From the NCBI GenBank assembly GCA_036733985.1, contig DAIMZM010000016.1, positions 1-30,917 on the forward strand: DNA of 30,917 bases, read 5' to 3'. This DNA comes from DAIMZM01 sp036733985 (GTDB lineage: Bacteria > Bacillota > Dehalobacteriia > UBA4068). Made by a program: the position numbers and the translations under genes. This document shows positions 5,592 through 14,401 of this stretch, in pieces; positions within the stretch are counted from its first letter, which is position 1; each line of letters opens with the position of its first letter. Under the pieces are notes generated by a model that worked only from the letters and a program-made list of their open reading frames with translations, was not told where the DNA came from and made no database searches.

Positions 5592-7013
5592 ATGAATCAC
5601 CTTTCCGCAAAAGCCGCGCTGCCTGCCAGGGTCAAATGGGGCTATGGCGCCGGCGGTTATGCTTCCAGCATCTTTTTTCTGAATTTCGTTTTCTATGCCA
5701 TGTATTTCTTTACGGATATTGTGGGCATCGGCCCGGCCATGGCCGGTATGATCGTCTCTGTAGGCGCGATTTGGGACGCGATCATCGATCCGCCCATCGG
5801 CTTCTGGTCCGACCGCCGGGATCCCCTGAAGGGCCGCCGCCGGCCTTTCCTGCTCTGGATGGCGGTGCCCCTGACGGTTTTCACCTTCCTCAGCTTCTAC
5901 AACCCCGGCCTCTCCCCGCAAGTGGCGCCTTTTTACTTCATGTTCATCGTTATCGGCGCTTATACCTGCCAAAGCCTGGTGGACATTCCCCTGACCGCTT
6001 TGGGCGCGGAGATGACCAGCGATTATGACGAGCGCTCCAAGCTGAATACCTGCCGGAATATTTTCTGGAATATCGCCATGTTCCTCAGCTGCGCTTTTCT
6101 GATGATCGTGGATTATTTTGCCGGGCTGAACAACGGCGACATGAGTAAGGGCTTTGCCTACACCTCCCTGGTCTGCGCCGCGCCCATCGTGGTTTTCCTG
6201 CTGATCGCCTATGCCACCACCAAGGGCCGGGAATTGACGGAAGTCAAGGAACGGGCGGAGAAGCTGGATTGGAAGGGCCTGATCGTAGAGCCTTTCAAGA
6301 ACAGGACCTTCCGCTATGTGACGGTGGTCTTCGCTTTATCCATCGCGGCCCAGGCCATCAACAATGCGGTGGGCCTGTATTACTTCCTCAACAACCTGGG
6401 GCTGGACCCGGCTTTTGCCTCCCTGCTCTTCGTCTTTTCCGCTATCATCGGTTTCGGCGATTCCTGGCTGGCCGGCCTCATCGCCAAAAAGGGCTCGAAA
6501 AAGGTTGCCTGGGCCGTGTGCATGGGCGGCTGGGCTTTTTCCACCTTGGTGATGGTGATGTTCATCCTGAAACCGGATGCGCCCCTCTGGTTGCTGGGCC
6601 TGTTCGTGATCTTTAACGGCCTGGGCCTGAATACCCAGTATCAGCTGGCATACATGATGATCCCCGACTGTATCGAAGTGGATGAGTTCAAAACCGGCCA
6701 CCGCCGGGAAGGTATGTATTATGGCCTGATCTCCCTGATCCAGCAGGGCGGCGCGGCCCTGACCATGGGGGCCTGCGGGCTGCTCCTGGCCTATATCGGC
6801 TATGACGGCATGGCCGCTGCCCAGAGCGCCTTCACCCTGAACGGCCTGCGCCTGTTGTTCGGCTTGGGCTGCGGCCTCTTCCTGGTGCTGTCCATCGTGA
6901 TCAACGCGTTCAGCCCCATGACCAGGAAGCGCCACAGCGCCCTGGTGGAAGCCATCGGGCTGAAACGGGCCGGTAAGGATTATTCCACCCAAGGCTTCCA
7001 GGAATTGCTGTAA
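5592..7013 (+). CDS. GPH-family sugar:cation symporter (MelB-like MFS)
   Basis: A 473-residue membrane protein of the glycoside-pentoside-hexuronide:cation symporter family. The N-terminus has the family pattern KWGYGAGGYASSIFF, then YFFTDIVGIGP, and the first cytoplasmic loop carries DPPIGFWSDRRDPLKGRRRP (about residues 57-76). Asp58 and Asp66 correspond to the acidic residues that bind the coupling cation in MelB-type carriers. The second half contains the conserved MMIPDCIEVDEFKTGHRREGMYYG-type segment, seen here around residues 355-378. About 12 helices are predicted. The ATG at 5592 lies 8 bases after AAGGAGGTG, and the gap to the lactonase gene is only 41 bases, so cotranscription is likely. 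The family moves glycosides, pentoses and uronides; some members carry other solutes. The transcript ends at the perfect hairpin 7047-7084. Confidence 0.9.
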   Translation: MNHLSAKAALPARVKWGYGAGGYASSIFFLNFVFYAMYFFTDIVGIGPAMAGMIVSVGAIWDAIIDPPIGFWSDRRDPLKGRRRPFLLWMAVPLTVFTFLSFYNPGLSPQVAPFYFMFIVIGAYTCQSLVDIPLTALGAEMTSDYDERSKLNTCRNIFWNIAMFLSCAFLMIVDYFAGLNNGDMSKGFAYTSLVCAAPIVVFLLIAYATTKGRELTEVKERAEKLDWKGLIVEPFKNRTFRYVTVVFALSIAAQAINNAVGLYYFLNNLGLDPAFASLLFVFSAIIGFGDSWLAGLIAKKGSKKVAWAVCMGGWAFSTLVMVMFILKPDAPLWLLGLFVIFNGLGLNTQYQLAYMMIPDCIEVDEFKTGHRREGMYYGLISLIQQGGAALTMGACGLLLAYIGYDGMAAAQSAFTLNGLRLLFGLGCGLFLVLSIVINAFSPMTRKRHSALVEAIGLKRAGKDYSTQGFQELL

Positions 7014-7046
7014 ACACCGCTTCCGGAGCGGGACAATATCCCCCAT

Positions 7047-7085
7047 AAAGTAAGGGACGCGGCAATTGCCGCGTCCCTTACTTTT
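7047..7085. terminator. Bidirectional intrinsic terminator
   Basis: A perfect palindrome of 38 bases (7047-7084) forms a long GC-rich stem. T residues flank it on the plus strand (7082-7085) and, more weakly, on the minus strand. It separates the plus-strand symporter group from the end of the large minus-strand array and can terminate both. Confidence 0.92.
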
Positions 7086-7113
7086 GCTGATAACCCCCTG
7101 CCCGGACAGGCCG

Positions 7114-7290
7114 CTATTTCTTGATCAGCATGGTGATCAGGAAGATCAGGCCGTCCAGGGCCAGGGAGACATGGATGACCAGGCTGCTGTTCTGGAAGCC
7201 GCCGATATAGCTGACCGCATAATTCAGCAGCAGCAGCAGGAAAACCGCTTCCAGTATCAGCAGGCGTTTGCTTTTTCTCCAGGATGACAT
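7114..7290 (-). CDS. Small membrane protein, 58 aa
   Basis: This short gene encodes 58 residues with two hydrophobic segments, about residues 10-29 (LLILEAVFLLLLLNYAVSYI) and 37-56 (LVIHVSLALDGLIFLITMLI), a basic N-terminus (WRKSKR) and a terminal KK. This predicts a two-helix hairpin in the membrane. The ATG at 7290 is preceded by AAAAGGAGGAAGAGAT, an excellent ribosome binding site. Only 19 bases separate it from the stop of the lactate-permease-family gene, so the two are almost certainly cotranscribed and may work together as carrier and small accessory subunit. It is the last gene before the bidirectional terminator. I recognise no named family. Confidence 0.8.
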   Translation of the reverse strand: MSSWRKSKRLLILEAVFLLLLLNYAVSYIGGFQNSSLVIHVSLALDGLIFLITMLIKK

Positions 7291-7309
7291 ATCTCTTCCT
7301 CCTTTTCCG

Positions 7310-8860
7310 TTAAGCCAGGATAAACACGGCCAAGCCCACCAGGGCGGCGTTGATCAGGCAGAATTTCAGATTGGTCTTGATGACCTGGCTTTCCTGGCCT
7401 TCCAGCCCCACATTGGCCAGGTTCATCATCACCGTGGCCGGGGCGATGCAGACGCCGATGGAACCGCCCACGGACTGGGCCGCCGCCAGCAGCACGCTGT
7501 TCAAGCCGATGAATTGGCCGGTCTCATATTGCAGCAGGCCGAACATGATATTGGAATTGGTATTGCTGTTGGTGATGATGGTGCCCAGGATGCCGATGAA
7601 GGGTGCGATCAGGGGATAGAACAGGCTCAGGGTGGCGGCGGCCCCTTCGGCGATCATAATGGTCATGCCGGATTCCCCCATCACCAAGGCCATCATCACC
7701 ATGGCGCAAATGCTGACGCTGGTGGGGATGGACTTCTTTACCGTGGCCTGCCAGGCCTTTTTGAAGATCTGGGGTGAGCGGCCGGCGAACTTGATATAAA
7801 GCAGGCCCCCCAGCAAAGCGGAGATCAGCAGGATCAAGGCCGGGTGATTGAACCACTTGATCTTGGAATAGGCGTCCACCGCCTCCACGGCGTAGCCGTA
7901 GGCCGTGGTGGTAGCCGGGAAGGGCAGGCCCCAGGCAAAGCCGCCTAAAGCCGCCTTGATCGGGCCCAGCTGTTCCAGCAGGGTCAGGGCGATCACCAAA
8001 TAATAGGGCAAAGCAGCCAGGTGGAAACCCATGGCCCCCGGTTCCGTCTGGACAGGGGCTGGCAAACCGGTTGCCGGCTGTTTCCGGCGCAGCCGGGTCC
8101 AGACCGCAATGACCAGGCAGCCGCAGCCGGCAGCCGCCAGGGAGCCCAATTGGGCCACGCCCAAATAGGCCATCAGCCACATGACGAAAGCCATGACCAG
8201 CCAGGCGCTGAGCACCGGCCCCAGGCTATGGGCCAGATTTTTGCGGCCCCCGCCCAGATAGGCCACTTCCAAACCGGTAGCCAGGATCAGGATGGCGAAG
8301 AGCAGCGCCATCTGGGGGCCGATCACCTGGCCGTCAATGCCGGTTACCAGCTGGATGGCATTATAGGAGGAGCCCATGGAGCCAAAGGTGACGGCCCAGG
8401 TATGCCCCACCAGGCAGGCGGTGACGGACAGCAGGGGCGGAAAACCGGCGGCGATCATGATCGGGGCCACCACCGCCACGGGCACGCCGAAACCGGCCAG
8501 GCCTTGCAGCAGGGAGGTGAAGCACCAGGCCAGCAGCAGCATCAGCAGGGCCCGGTCCTCGGTAAGGGCGCTGACCTTGGCGCCGATAACTTTGATGGCG
8601 GCGGCCTGATCCACCACATTATACAGGAAAAGGGCGGTCCAAATGATCAGCAGCACATAAAGGGATAAGCCCATGCCCTTGCTGTTGGCCAGGGCCAGGA
8701 TCTGCCCGTCGGCGCCAAAGCAGAAAAAAGCGATGGCCATGGCCGCCAGCCAGGAGACCATGCCGGCCTTGGCGGGATCCCAGGACAGGGCCATCAGCAG
8801 CACCAGCAGCAACAGCACGGGAAAAATCGCTAAAAACCAATTGATAAGATTCAGTTCCAT
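7310..8860 (-). CDS. Lactate permease family transporter (LctP/LldP)
   Basis: A 516-residue integral membrane protein of the L-lactate permease family (TC 2.A.14), which imports lactate or glycolate by proton symport. It has about 13 hydrophobic helices. Family-like stretches include the N-terminal LNLINWFLAIFPVLLLLVLL, the LLQGLAGFGVPVAVVAP motif (about 114-130), LVGHTWAVTFGSMG, and near the C-terminus TIITNSNTNSNIMF followed by AAQSVGGSIGVCIAPATV. The ATG at 8860 lies 8 bases after TTGGAG. It closes the catabolic array together with the 58-residue membrane protein. It may import a short hydroxy acid that feeds the pathway or, as family members are reversible, release an acid end product. 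The family is firm; the exact substrate is not. Confidence 0.92.
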   Translation of the reverse strand: MELNLINWFLAIFPVLLLLVLLMALSWDPAKAGMVSWLAAMAIAFFCFGADGQILALANSKGMGLSLYVLLIIWTALFLYNVVDQAAAIKVIGAKVSALTEDRALLMLLLAWCFTSLLQGLAGFGVPVAVVAPIMIAAGFPPLLSVTACLVGHTWAVTFGSMGSSYNAIQLVTGIDGQVIGPQMALLFAILILATGLEVAYLGGGRKNLAHSLGPVLSAWLVMAFVMWLMAYLGVAQLGSLAAAGCGCLVIAVWTRLRRKQPATGLPAPVQTEPGAMGFHLAALPYYLVIALTLLEQLGPIKAALGGFAWGLPFPATTTAYGYAVEAVDAYSKIKWFNHPALILLISALLGGLLYIKFAGRSPQIFKKAWQATVKKSIPTSVSICAMVMMALVMGESGMTIMIAEGAAATLSLFYPLIAPFIGILGTIITNSNTNSNIMFGLLQYETGQFIGLNSVLLAAAQSVGGSIGVCIAPATVMMNLANVGLEGQESQVIKTNLKFCLINAALVGLAVFILA

Positions 8861-8950
8861 GTATGGTTACTCCAATCATCCATCGCAGTGATAATTTGCC
8901 CAGCCAAGGCCAGGCAAAAGCAAAAGGCAGCCCCTGCCGCCCTGACCTCC

Positions 8951-9145
8951 TTATTTTTCCTCCATTTCCGCTTCCACTTCTTTGATCTTGCCCAGAGCCA
9001 GTTCCCGGGTAATATAGACTTGCCCGCAGCTGGGACAGGCCGGCACCTGATGGTTGATACGGTGGCCCAGGTAAGAAAAGCCCACCGGCGTTTCTACCAG
9101 CTCTACCTGGCAGAGATGGCAAATCAATTTTTCCTGTTCCGCCAT
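8951..9145 (-). CDS. DVU_1557-type small redox/zinc-ribbon protein
   Basis: A 64-residue protein with two CXXC pairs, Cys9/Cys12 (ICHLCQ) and Cys37/Cys40 (ACPSCGQVYI), that would bind one zinc or iron ion, followed by a charged C-terminal helix (GKIKEVEAEMEE). The pattern matches the small protein found beside Mop-type molybdenum hydroxylases in Desulfovibrio (DVU_1557 family). The neighbours support that: the CCG-domain flavoprotein ends 9 bases upstream and the molybdenum hydroxylase precedes it. The start ATG at 9145 follows AGGAGGGTCTT. Its role is probably in maturation of, or electron transfer to, the hydroxylase; that is inferred from context only. Confidence 0.8.
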   Translation of the reverse strand: MAEQEKLICHLCQVELVETPVGFSYLGHRINHQVPACPSCGQVYITRELALGKIKEVEAEMEEK

Positions 9146-9154
9146 AAGACCCTC

Positions 9155-11392
9155 CTAGCCCTTTTCCCCGTCCATACCCTTTTCCTCAATCTGTACCCGG
9201 TGGGTATAAAAATCCAGCACCCGGTAGCCCCCGCCTTCCGGCCGGTACACCAGCCAGAGGGTGACGGCCCCCAGCCGCAGATGGGCGGTGGCATTGCCCG
9301 CCTGGTCTTCCAGCCAGCGGCCGGTCTCCGCAGCCGCCGCCAGCACTTGGCGGAAATCGCTTTCCAGCACCAATTCCCGGTCCATCCGCCCTGCCAGCTC
9401 CGGAGTGATCAGCAGGGGCAAGGGCTCTGCCGCCGGTTCCCGATCCGGGGGCTTCCCCTGATAGCGGGCCAGCAATTGCCGGCGCAGGCCTTCCCGGTTG
9501 CGCCGCCGCTCCGTCAGCCCCGGGGCCGGCCGCGACCGGGCCTTTTCCCGGCCGGGCAGCAGCAGGTCCAGCAGATGCAGGCTGGGCTTGCCGGCTGCCG
9601 CGTAAATATCCCGGCAATTGGCGCAATAAGTGAGATAAGGCAGGGGGCTGCGGCTGACCCGGTTGGCAATCATCTGCTCAGCCAATTGGGGCGCCGCCAC
9701 CCGGATATCCCCGCCAAAGCTGCAGCAGCCGATTTCCGCCATGGCGGGGAACAGGGGCGTATAAGCCTGGCCCCGCTGGTCCAGCAAGTCCCGGACCGCC
9801 TCGTACCAGGCTGGGGCTTCCCGTACCGAACAGGGGTCGGCCAGGGCGTAGCAGGGTTCCCCGTCTGCCGCTTGGCCCGGGGCGAGGACGCTGTAAAGGG
9901 AACGGCCCTGGATCTGGGGCAGGAAGCGCTGGAAAAACTTATGGCAGTTGGCGCAGCCAAAAATCACTTCCGGCTGGCCCAGGCGCTGCCAGTCCGCCAG
10001 GTTCTTTTCCGCCACCTGCCGGCCCAGGGTTTCGTCCCCGGCCCACCTGGCCGGCGCGCCGCAGCAGCCCAGCAGCAGGGCAATATCCGGATCCTCCGCC
10101 AAAAGCAGTTCATAGGCGCCCAGCACATAGCCGGGGTCGGAGGCCCCCAGCTGGCAGCCGGGGAAGAAGAGGCTGCGGTTGCGGCCGCTGGGGGCCTCCA
10201 GCAGCAGGGCCGCCGCTCCGCTTTGGGCATGGGCTAGATCCCGCAGCAGGAAATCATGATAAGCCGGGGGGATCAGGCCCTTATCAAACATCTGGCGGCG
10301 GGCCAGATAAATCTGGTAGCCGGTATCAATAGCAACCGGGCAGCGCTGCAGGCAAGCGCCGCAATCCGAGCAGGAATTGACGATGCGGTTATTGGAAACC
10401 GCGTCCAGGGTATAGTCGGTGAGGCCGTAATCAATGGCATTAGCCAGCTTTGGCGGCAGTTTGCGGTAATGCTGCATGAATTCGCAGACCTCCGCGCAGC
10501 GCTGACAGTCGCAGAGCAGGCAGCGCCCGGCTTCCGCCTGGGCTTCGCCCCGGTCGTAAACCGCTCCGGCAGGGATCATTGGCGGATCGATCCGCTCCGG
10601 CAGATCAGGCGGGGCGATCAGGCAGCGGAAAGTGGCCGGTGCGTCCTGCATCAGGCCGGTCTTGAGATACCGTTCAATGGCCTGGGCCCCGTCCAGACCC
10701 GCCTGAATGGCGCCCACCGGGTCTGTGCCCTGGAGCATGCCGCCGGTAAAAACGCCGGGGATCTGGCCGCCGGACGCGCCGAAATCAGCGCCGCCGGCGC
10801 CGGTGGCGATATAGACCGCGTCCGCCCGGATGTCATCCAGGCTCTGGATGGGCTGGCAGAGACGCAGGTCAACCCCGGCCTTTTCCGTGAAATGCTCTAA
10901 TTCCGGCAGATAGTCCGCTTCCGGCAGCAATTGGCTGAGCGCGCCGCCGATCTTTGCCTGCTGCTCATAAACCGTGACCCGGTATTTTTTCAGCCCCAGG
11001 GCCACGGCGCAGGCCAGCCCGGCCGGGCCGCCGCCGATCACCGCGATGCGCTGGGACTTTTGCGGCACATTATAGCCGGGGCTGTGATCGGCCTTGACCG
11101 TTGCCACCAGCGCCTGTTCCAGGCCGTTCAGGCGGATGGCCGCCTCCGCTCCGGCCAAAGGGCAGGCCAGAGCGCAGGGAGCCGGGCACAGCGCCGCCAC
11201 GATCCGGGGGAACATCACAGCCTGCTGGTAGGCCGTGTAGGCGGATTGCCAGGAGCCCCGCTTGATCCGGGTGATCAGGGCCCGCACATCCAGGTGGAAA
11301 GGGCAGGCCTGGACGCAATAAGGCGCGCCGCCTTGAAGGCAGCCCTGGGCAAAGTCATTATTGAATTGTGGGTCAGGCGTATAGTCCGCCAT
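9155..11392 (-). CDS. FAD/Fe-S oxidoreductase with CCG cluster domains
   Basis: A 745-residue modular electron-transfer protein. The N-terminus has a GltD-like Fe-S segment (Cys18, 26 and 30, then CPAPCALAC at 69-77) followed by a FAD-binding Rossmann motif (IGGGPAGLACA, about 119-129). A second cysteine set (CLLCDCQRCAEVC) and a ferredoxin motif (CSDCGACLQRCP) follow. The C-terminal half carries two CCG-type repeats (PGCQLG...GCCGAP...GCANCHKF and GCCSFGGD...YCANCRD) like those of heterodisulfide reductase HdrB/HdrD. This matches the pyridine nucleotide-disulfide oxidoreductase/dicluster-binding proteins that accompany Mop-type hydroxylases. I chose the ATG at 11392, with AGAGG 8 bases upstream, over the GTG at 11401. 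It probably takes electrons from the molybdenum enzyme; the final acceptor is unknown. Confidence 0.88.
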   Translation of the reverse strand: MADYTPDPQFNNDFAQGCLQGGAPYCVQACPFHLDVRALITRIKRGSWQSAYTAYQQAVMFPRIVAALCPAPCALACPLAGAEAAIRLNGLEQALVATVKADHSPGYNVPQKSQRIAVIGGGPAGLACAVALGLKKYRVTVYEQQAKIGGALSQLLPEADYLPELEHFTEKAGVDLRLCQPIQSLDDIRADAVYIATGAGGADFGASGGQIPGVFTGGMLQGTDPVGAIQAGLDGAQAIERYLKTGLMQDAPATFRCLIAPPDLPERIDPPMIPAGAVYDRGEAQAEAGRCLLCDCQRCAEVCEFMQHYRKLPPKLANAIDYGLTDYTLDAVSNNRIVNSCSDCGACLQRCPVAIDTGYQIYLARRQMFDKGLIPPAYHDFLLRDLAHAQSGAAALLLEAPSGRNRSLFFPGCQLGASDPGYVLGAYELLLAEDPDIALLLGCCGAPARWAGDETLGRQVAEKNLADWQRLGQPEVIFGCANCHKFFQRFLPQIQGRSLYSVLAPGQAADGEPCYALADPCSVREAPAWYEAVRDLLDQRGQAYTPLFPAMAEIGCCSFGGDIRVAAPQLAEQMIANRVSRSPLPYLTYCANCRDIYAAAGKPSLHLLDLLLPGREKARSRPAPGLTERRRNREGLRRQLLARYQGKPPDREPAAEPLPLLITPELAGRMDRELVLESDFRQVLAAAAETGRWLEDQAGNATAHLRLGAVTLWLVYRPEGGGYRVLDFYTHRVQIEEKGMDGEKG

Positions 11393-11429
11393 GGCTGCCA
11401 CCTCTGTTCACAGGCCTGTTCCGGAGACA

Positions 11430-11470
11430 AACCGGCCAGGGTACGCCCCGCGGGCATAACCTGGCCGGTT
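11430..11470 (-). repeat. Intercistronic hairpin between Mo hydroxylase and flavoprotein genes
   Basis: An 11-bp perfect stem (11430-11440 with 11460-11470) with an inner GCCC/GGGC stem fills most of the 93-base gap. On the minus strand only TTGTCT follows, so it is a poor terminator and more likely protects the 3' end of the hydroxylase message or tunes downstream expression. Confidence 0.55.
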
Positions 11471-11485
11471 CCCGCCGGACCATGT

Positions 11486-14320
11486 TTAAACGGGGTTTGC
11501 TTTGATTTCTTCCAGTTCTTCGTAGAGGTCGCCGCCCAGGAAGTAGCGCTGGGGCGGTTCGATCTTACCGCCGGCGGCCAGGATATCCAGGCCGGCCTTG
11601 ATCTTCTCCGGATAGGCGGGCAGCTCATAGATGCGGACGCCGCAGGCCCGGTAAATGGCGTTGATCACCGCCATATGGCCACCGGACTGATACAGTTCCG
11701 AGCAGCCGGCGGAGCCATGGGGACCATGCTTGCGCAGGGTGCATAAATGGTAGAGCTGCATATCGTCGGGGGTATCCAGGGGATAGGGGATGCCCGCCCC
11801 CTTCATATTGGCATGTTTTTTTACATCGTCGTAATTCTCGCTCAAGGCAAAGCCGATGCAGTGGGAAGCGCCGCCGAAGGCCTGGCCTTCCACGGAGATG
11901 ATATTGCCGATAGCGCCGATATCATCCACTGTGATATAGCGTTTGCAGACTGCCTTGCCGGTATGCATATCCACTTCCACATCCGCCAGGATCAGGCCGT
12001 ACATCAGCGTGGGCGAGCTGCAGCCAACGCCGGTGTTGGGGTCGGTGTTCACCAGGCCGATGCCGCCGATCTCATAATAGCCCTTGTATTTGGTGGGGAT
12101 GCCTGCCGCTACCATTTCCTCATAAGTGCGGTAGGTGCCGTCCGGCTTCCGCATGGCGTCCAGCAGCTGGCGCGCCGCGTCCAGGGTGGCGTGACCCACC
12201 ATCATATGGGAGCGGGAACCGCCGGCCATGCCCGAGTCCGGGCAATACTTGCTGTCGTTCATCACCACATGCACCTGATCCGGCCTTAAGCCCAGGGGTT
12301 CCAGGCATTTCAGCGTATGCATCACCGTGCCCACGTCGCCGCCCTGGCCCTGGTCTTCCCAGGTATTGAAGTTGGTGACCGAGCCGTCCGGGTTCAGTTC
12401 CAGGTCGGCGCCGGCATTGTCGCCGTTGCCGCCGGTGCAGCAGTAGGAGGCGCAGGCCACGCCTACGGCCCGCCGTTTGTCCGGGGTGGAGGCGGCAGCC
12501 GCTGTGGCTACCATTTCCTCATAAATGGGCCGGGCGGTGTTGAAAATGGCTTCCATAGGGTATTCCGGATAGGGGTAGCCGTTGACCGTGGGCTCCCCTT
12601 CCCGGGCGATATTGATATAGCGGAATTCAAAGGGATCGATTTTGGCTTCATAGGCCAGCATATCCATGAGCTGTTCCAGGCAGGTCTCTGCCTGGGGCGC
12701 GCCAAAGCCCCGGTAAGCCGTGGCATGGTTGTGGTTGGTGTAGCCCAGGCGGGCCAGGGCCCGGGCATTGGGGATATAGTAGGGATAAGCGATGAAGCGC
12801 ACGAAGCGTTCGATCAGCGCGCCGCTCTGCTCATGGTAAGCGCCGTGGTCGCCGGCAGCGTCCACTTCCATAGCGGTGATACGGCCTTGCGCATCGCAGG
12901 CCATACGGCCATTGAAAAGGGCGGGGCAGCGTTTGCCGTTGAAGTGCTGGGTCTCTTCCCAATCCATGGTCAGGGTGACCGGTTTGCCCAGATCCAGGGC
13001 GCATAAGGCGGTGATGGCAAAGCAATGGGGATTGGTGGCCGCGCCGAAGCTGGCGCCGGTGGGATTCTCCACCACCCGCAGCCGGTCGCTGTCAATGCCG
13101 ATGGCGGAGGCCAGATAATTCAAAGCGCCGTAAACATGCTGGGTCTTGCAGGCCACCACCAGCTTGCCTTCCTCATCAAAGAAAGCCTGGGCGCAGTCGG
13201 GTTCCAGCATCATATGGGGCTGGCGGGTGGTGCGGAAGCTGCCGCTCACCGCATAGGTGGAATTCGCGATCACCTCCCGGGTATCCTCCTCGCCGCAGAA
13301 CAGGGGCTGCCGGGCGTAAATATTCGGTACGCCGGGATGGATCTCCAGGGCGTCCGGCAGGGCCGCGTCCAGGAAGTCCAGGTATTCCGGCAGGGGTTCC
13401 AGCTCCACCAGCACCTTTTTGGCCGCGGCCCGGGCCTGCTCCCGGGTCTCCGCCGCCACCACCGCCACCACGTCGCCGTAGCGGTAGATCTTATCATGAG
13501 CCAGCACCGGCCAGGTGGCCTGGTTCACCAGGCTGCGGGGATGATTCATCCGCGTGCCCAGCAAATTGGTGCCTTTGATATCTTTAGCGGTGATGACCTT
13601 GACCACGCCGGGCATGGCCGCCGCCGCGCTGCAGTCGATGGCTTTGATATTGGCATGATGGGCGGCCCGGGGCATGACGATGGCCAGATGCAAGGTGCCG
13701 GGGGGCATTTTCAGGCCCAGGTCGTCGCCGTAATCGCAGGTGCCGCAAACCTTGGCTAAAGCTGCCGGGCGGATGACGGCGGTGCCGTAATAGTCCTTGT
13801 CCTCAGGCTCCTGATAGAGCAGATTGACCGGAGAGGCTTCGCCCCGCATCACCCTGGCCGCTTCCATCACGCAGTCCACCAGGGGCTTGTAGCCGGTGCA
13901 GCGGCAGACGTTCTTATGCTCCTGGAACCATTGGCGCACGTCTTCCCGGCTGGGGTCCGGGTTGCTGTCCAGCAGGGCCTTGGCGGAAACGATAAAGCCG
14001 GGACTGCAGAAGCCGCATTGCACGCCGCCAAAGCGCATCCAGGCCAGCTGCAGGGGATGGAGCTGATTGGCGGTGCCAATGCCCTCGATGGTGGTGACCA
14101 CCGCATGGTCTTCCACGTTTTTCATCTTTTTGACGCAGGAACGGATCACCTTGCCGTTATAGATCACGGAGCAGGCGCCGCATAAACCCATGCCGCAGCC
14201 GATCTTGGTGCCGGTGAGGCCGATGCGCCGCAGCACACCGGCCAGGGTATCGGTTTCCTGGTCGCAGAACACATAGCGGTCGGCGCCGTTGATGTTCAGG
14301 GTTACCTTGCGGATACTCAT
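11486..14320 (-). CDS. Molybdenum hydroxylase, aldehyde oxidoreductase (Mop) type
   Basis: A 944-residue xanthine-oxidase-family enzyme with Fe-S and molybdopterin parts fused and no FAD domain, the architecture of Desulfovibrio gigas aldehyde oxidoreductase. The plant-type [2Fe-2S] cluster uses Cys42, 47, 50 and 62 (GCGMGLCGACS...RSC). The second uses Cys102, 105, 139 and 141 (QCGFCSPGF...VCRCTGYKP). The molybdopterin domain shows AYRGFGAPQ, WEDQGQGGDVG and the catalytic Glu875 (GCSEL), aligned with Glu869 of the D. gigas enzyme. The ATG at 14320 follows TAGGAGATAGTT. Such enzymes hydroxylate aldehydes or N-heterocycles with water-derived oxygen. The residues around Glu875 (CSELYQSGGH) differ from the D. 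gigas form (VGELPLTSPH), so the substrate may differ. Electrons likely pass to the neighbouring flavin/Fe-S protein. Confidence 0.93.
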   Translation of the reverse strand: MSIRKVTLNINGADRYVFCDQETDTLAGVLRRIGLTGTKIGCGMGLCGACSVIYNGKVIRSCVKKMKNVEDHAVVTTIEGIGTANQLHPLQLAWMRFGGVQCGFCSPGFIVSAKALLDSNPDPSREDVRQWFQEHKNVCRCTGYKPLVDCVMEAARVMRGEASPVNLLYQEPEDKDYYGTAVIRPAALAKVCGTCDYGDDLGLKMPPGTLHLAIVMPRAAHHANIKAIDCSAAAAMPGVVKVITAKDIKGTNLLGTRMNHPRSLVNQATWPVLAHDKIYRYGDVVAVVAAETREQARAAAKKVLVELEPLPEYLDFLDAALPDALEIHPGVPNIYARQPLFCGEEDTREVIANSTYAVSGSFRTTRQPHMMLEPDCAQAFFDEEGKLVVACKTQHVYGALNYLASAIGIDSDRLRVVENPTGASFGAATNPHCFAITALCALDLGKPVTLTMDWEETQHFNGKRCPALFNGRMACDAQGRITAMEVDAAGDHGAYHEQSGALIERFVRFIAYPYYIPNARALARLGYTNHNHATAYRGFGAPQAETCLEQLMDMLAYEAKIDPFEFRYINIAREGEPTVNGYPYPEYPMEAIFNTARPIYEEMVATAAAASTPDKRRAVGVACASYCCTGGNGDNAGADLELNPDGSVTNFNTWEDQGQGGDVGTVMHTLKCLEPLGLRPDQVHVVMNDSKYCPDSGMAGGSRSHMMVGHATLDAARQLLDAMRKPDGTYRTYEEMVAAGIPTKYKGYYEIGGIGLVNTDPNTGVGCSSPTLMYGLILADVEVDMHTGKAVCKRYITVDDIGAIGNIISVEGQAFGGASHCIGFALSENYDDVKKHANMKGAGIPYPLDTPDDMQLYHLCTLRKHGPHGSAGCSELYQSGGHMAVINAIYRACGVRIYELPAYPEKIKAGLDILAAGGKIEPPQRYFLGGDLYEELEEIKANPV

Positions 14321-14401
14321 AACTATCTCCTACTTTCTTATGGTATCAACTGTTATTGCAGCGCTGTTTCGGCAACAGGGGCGCTGTTTCCAGCCTGGTA
14401 A

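Noticed and set aside
8888..10237. 449-codon plus-strand open frame
   Set aside because: Antisense shadow of the flavin/Fe-S and small redox genes, whose cysteine motifs and ribosome binding sites are clear on the minus strand.
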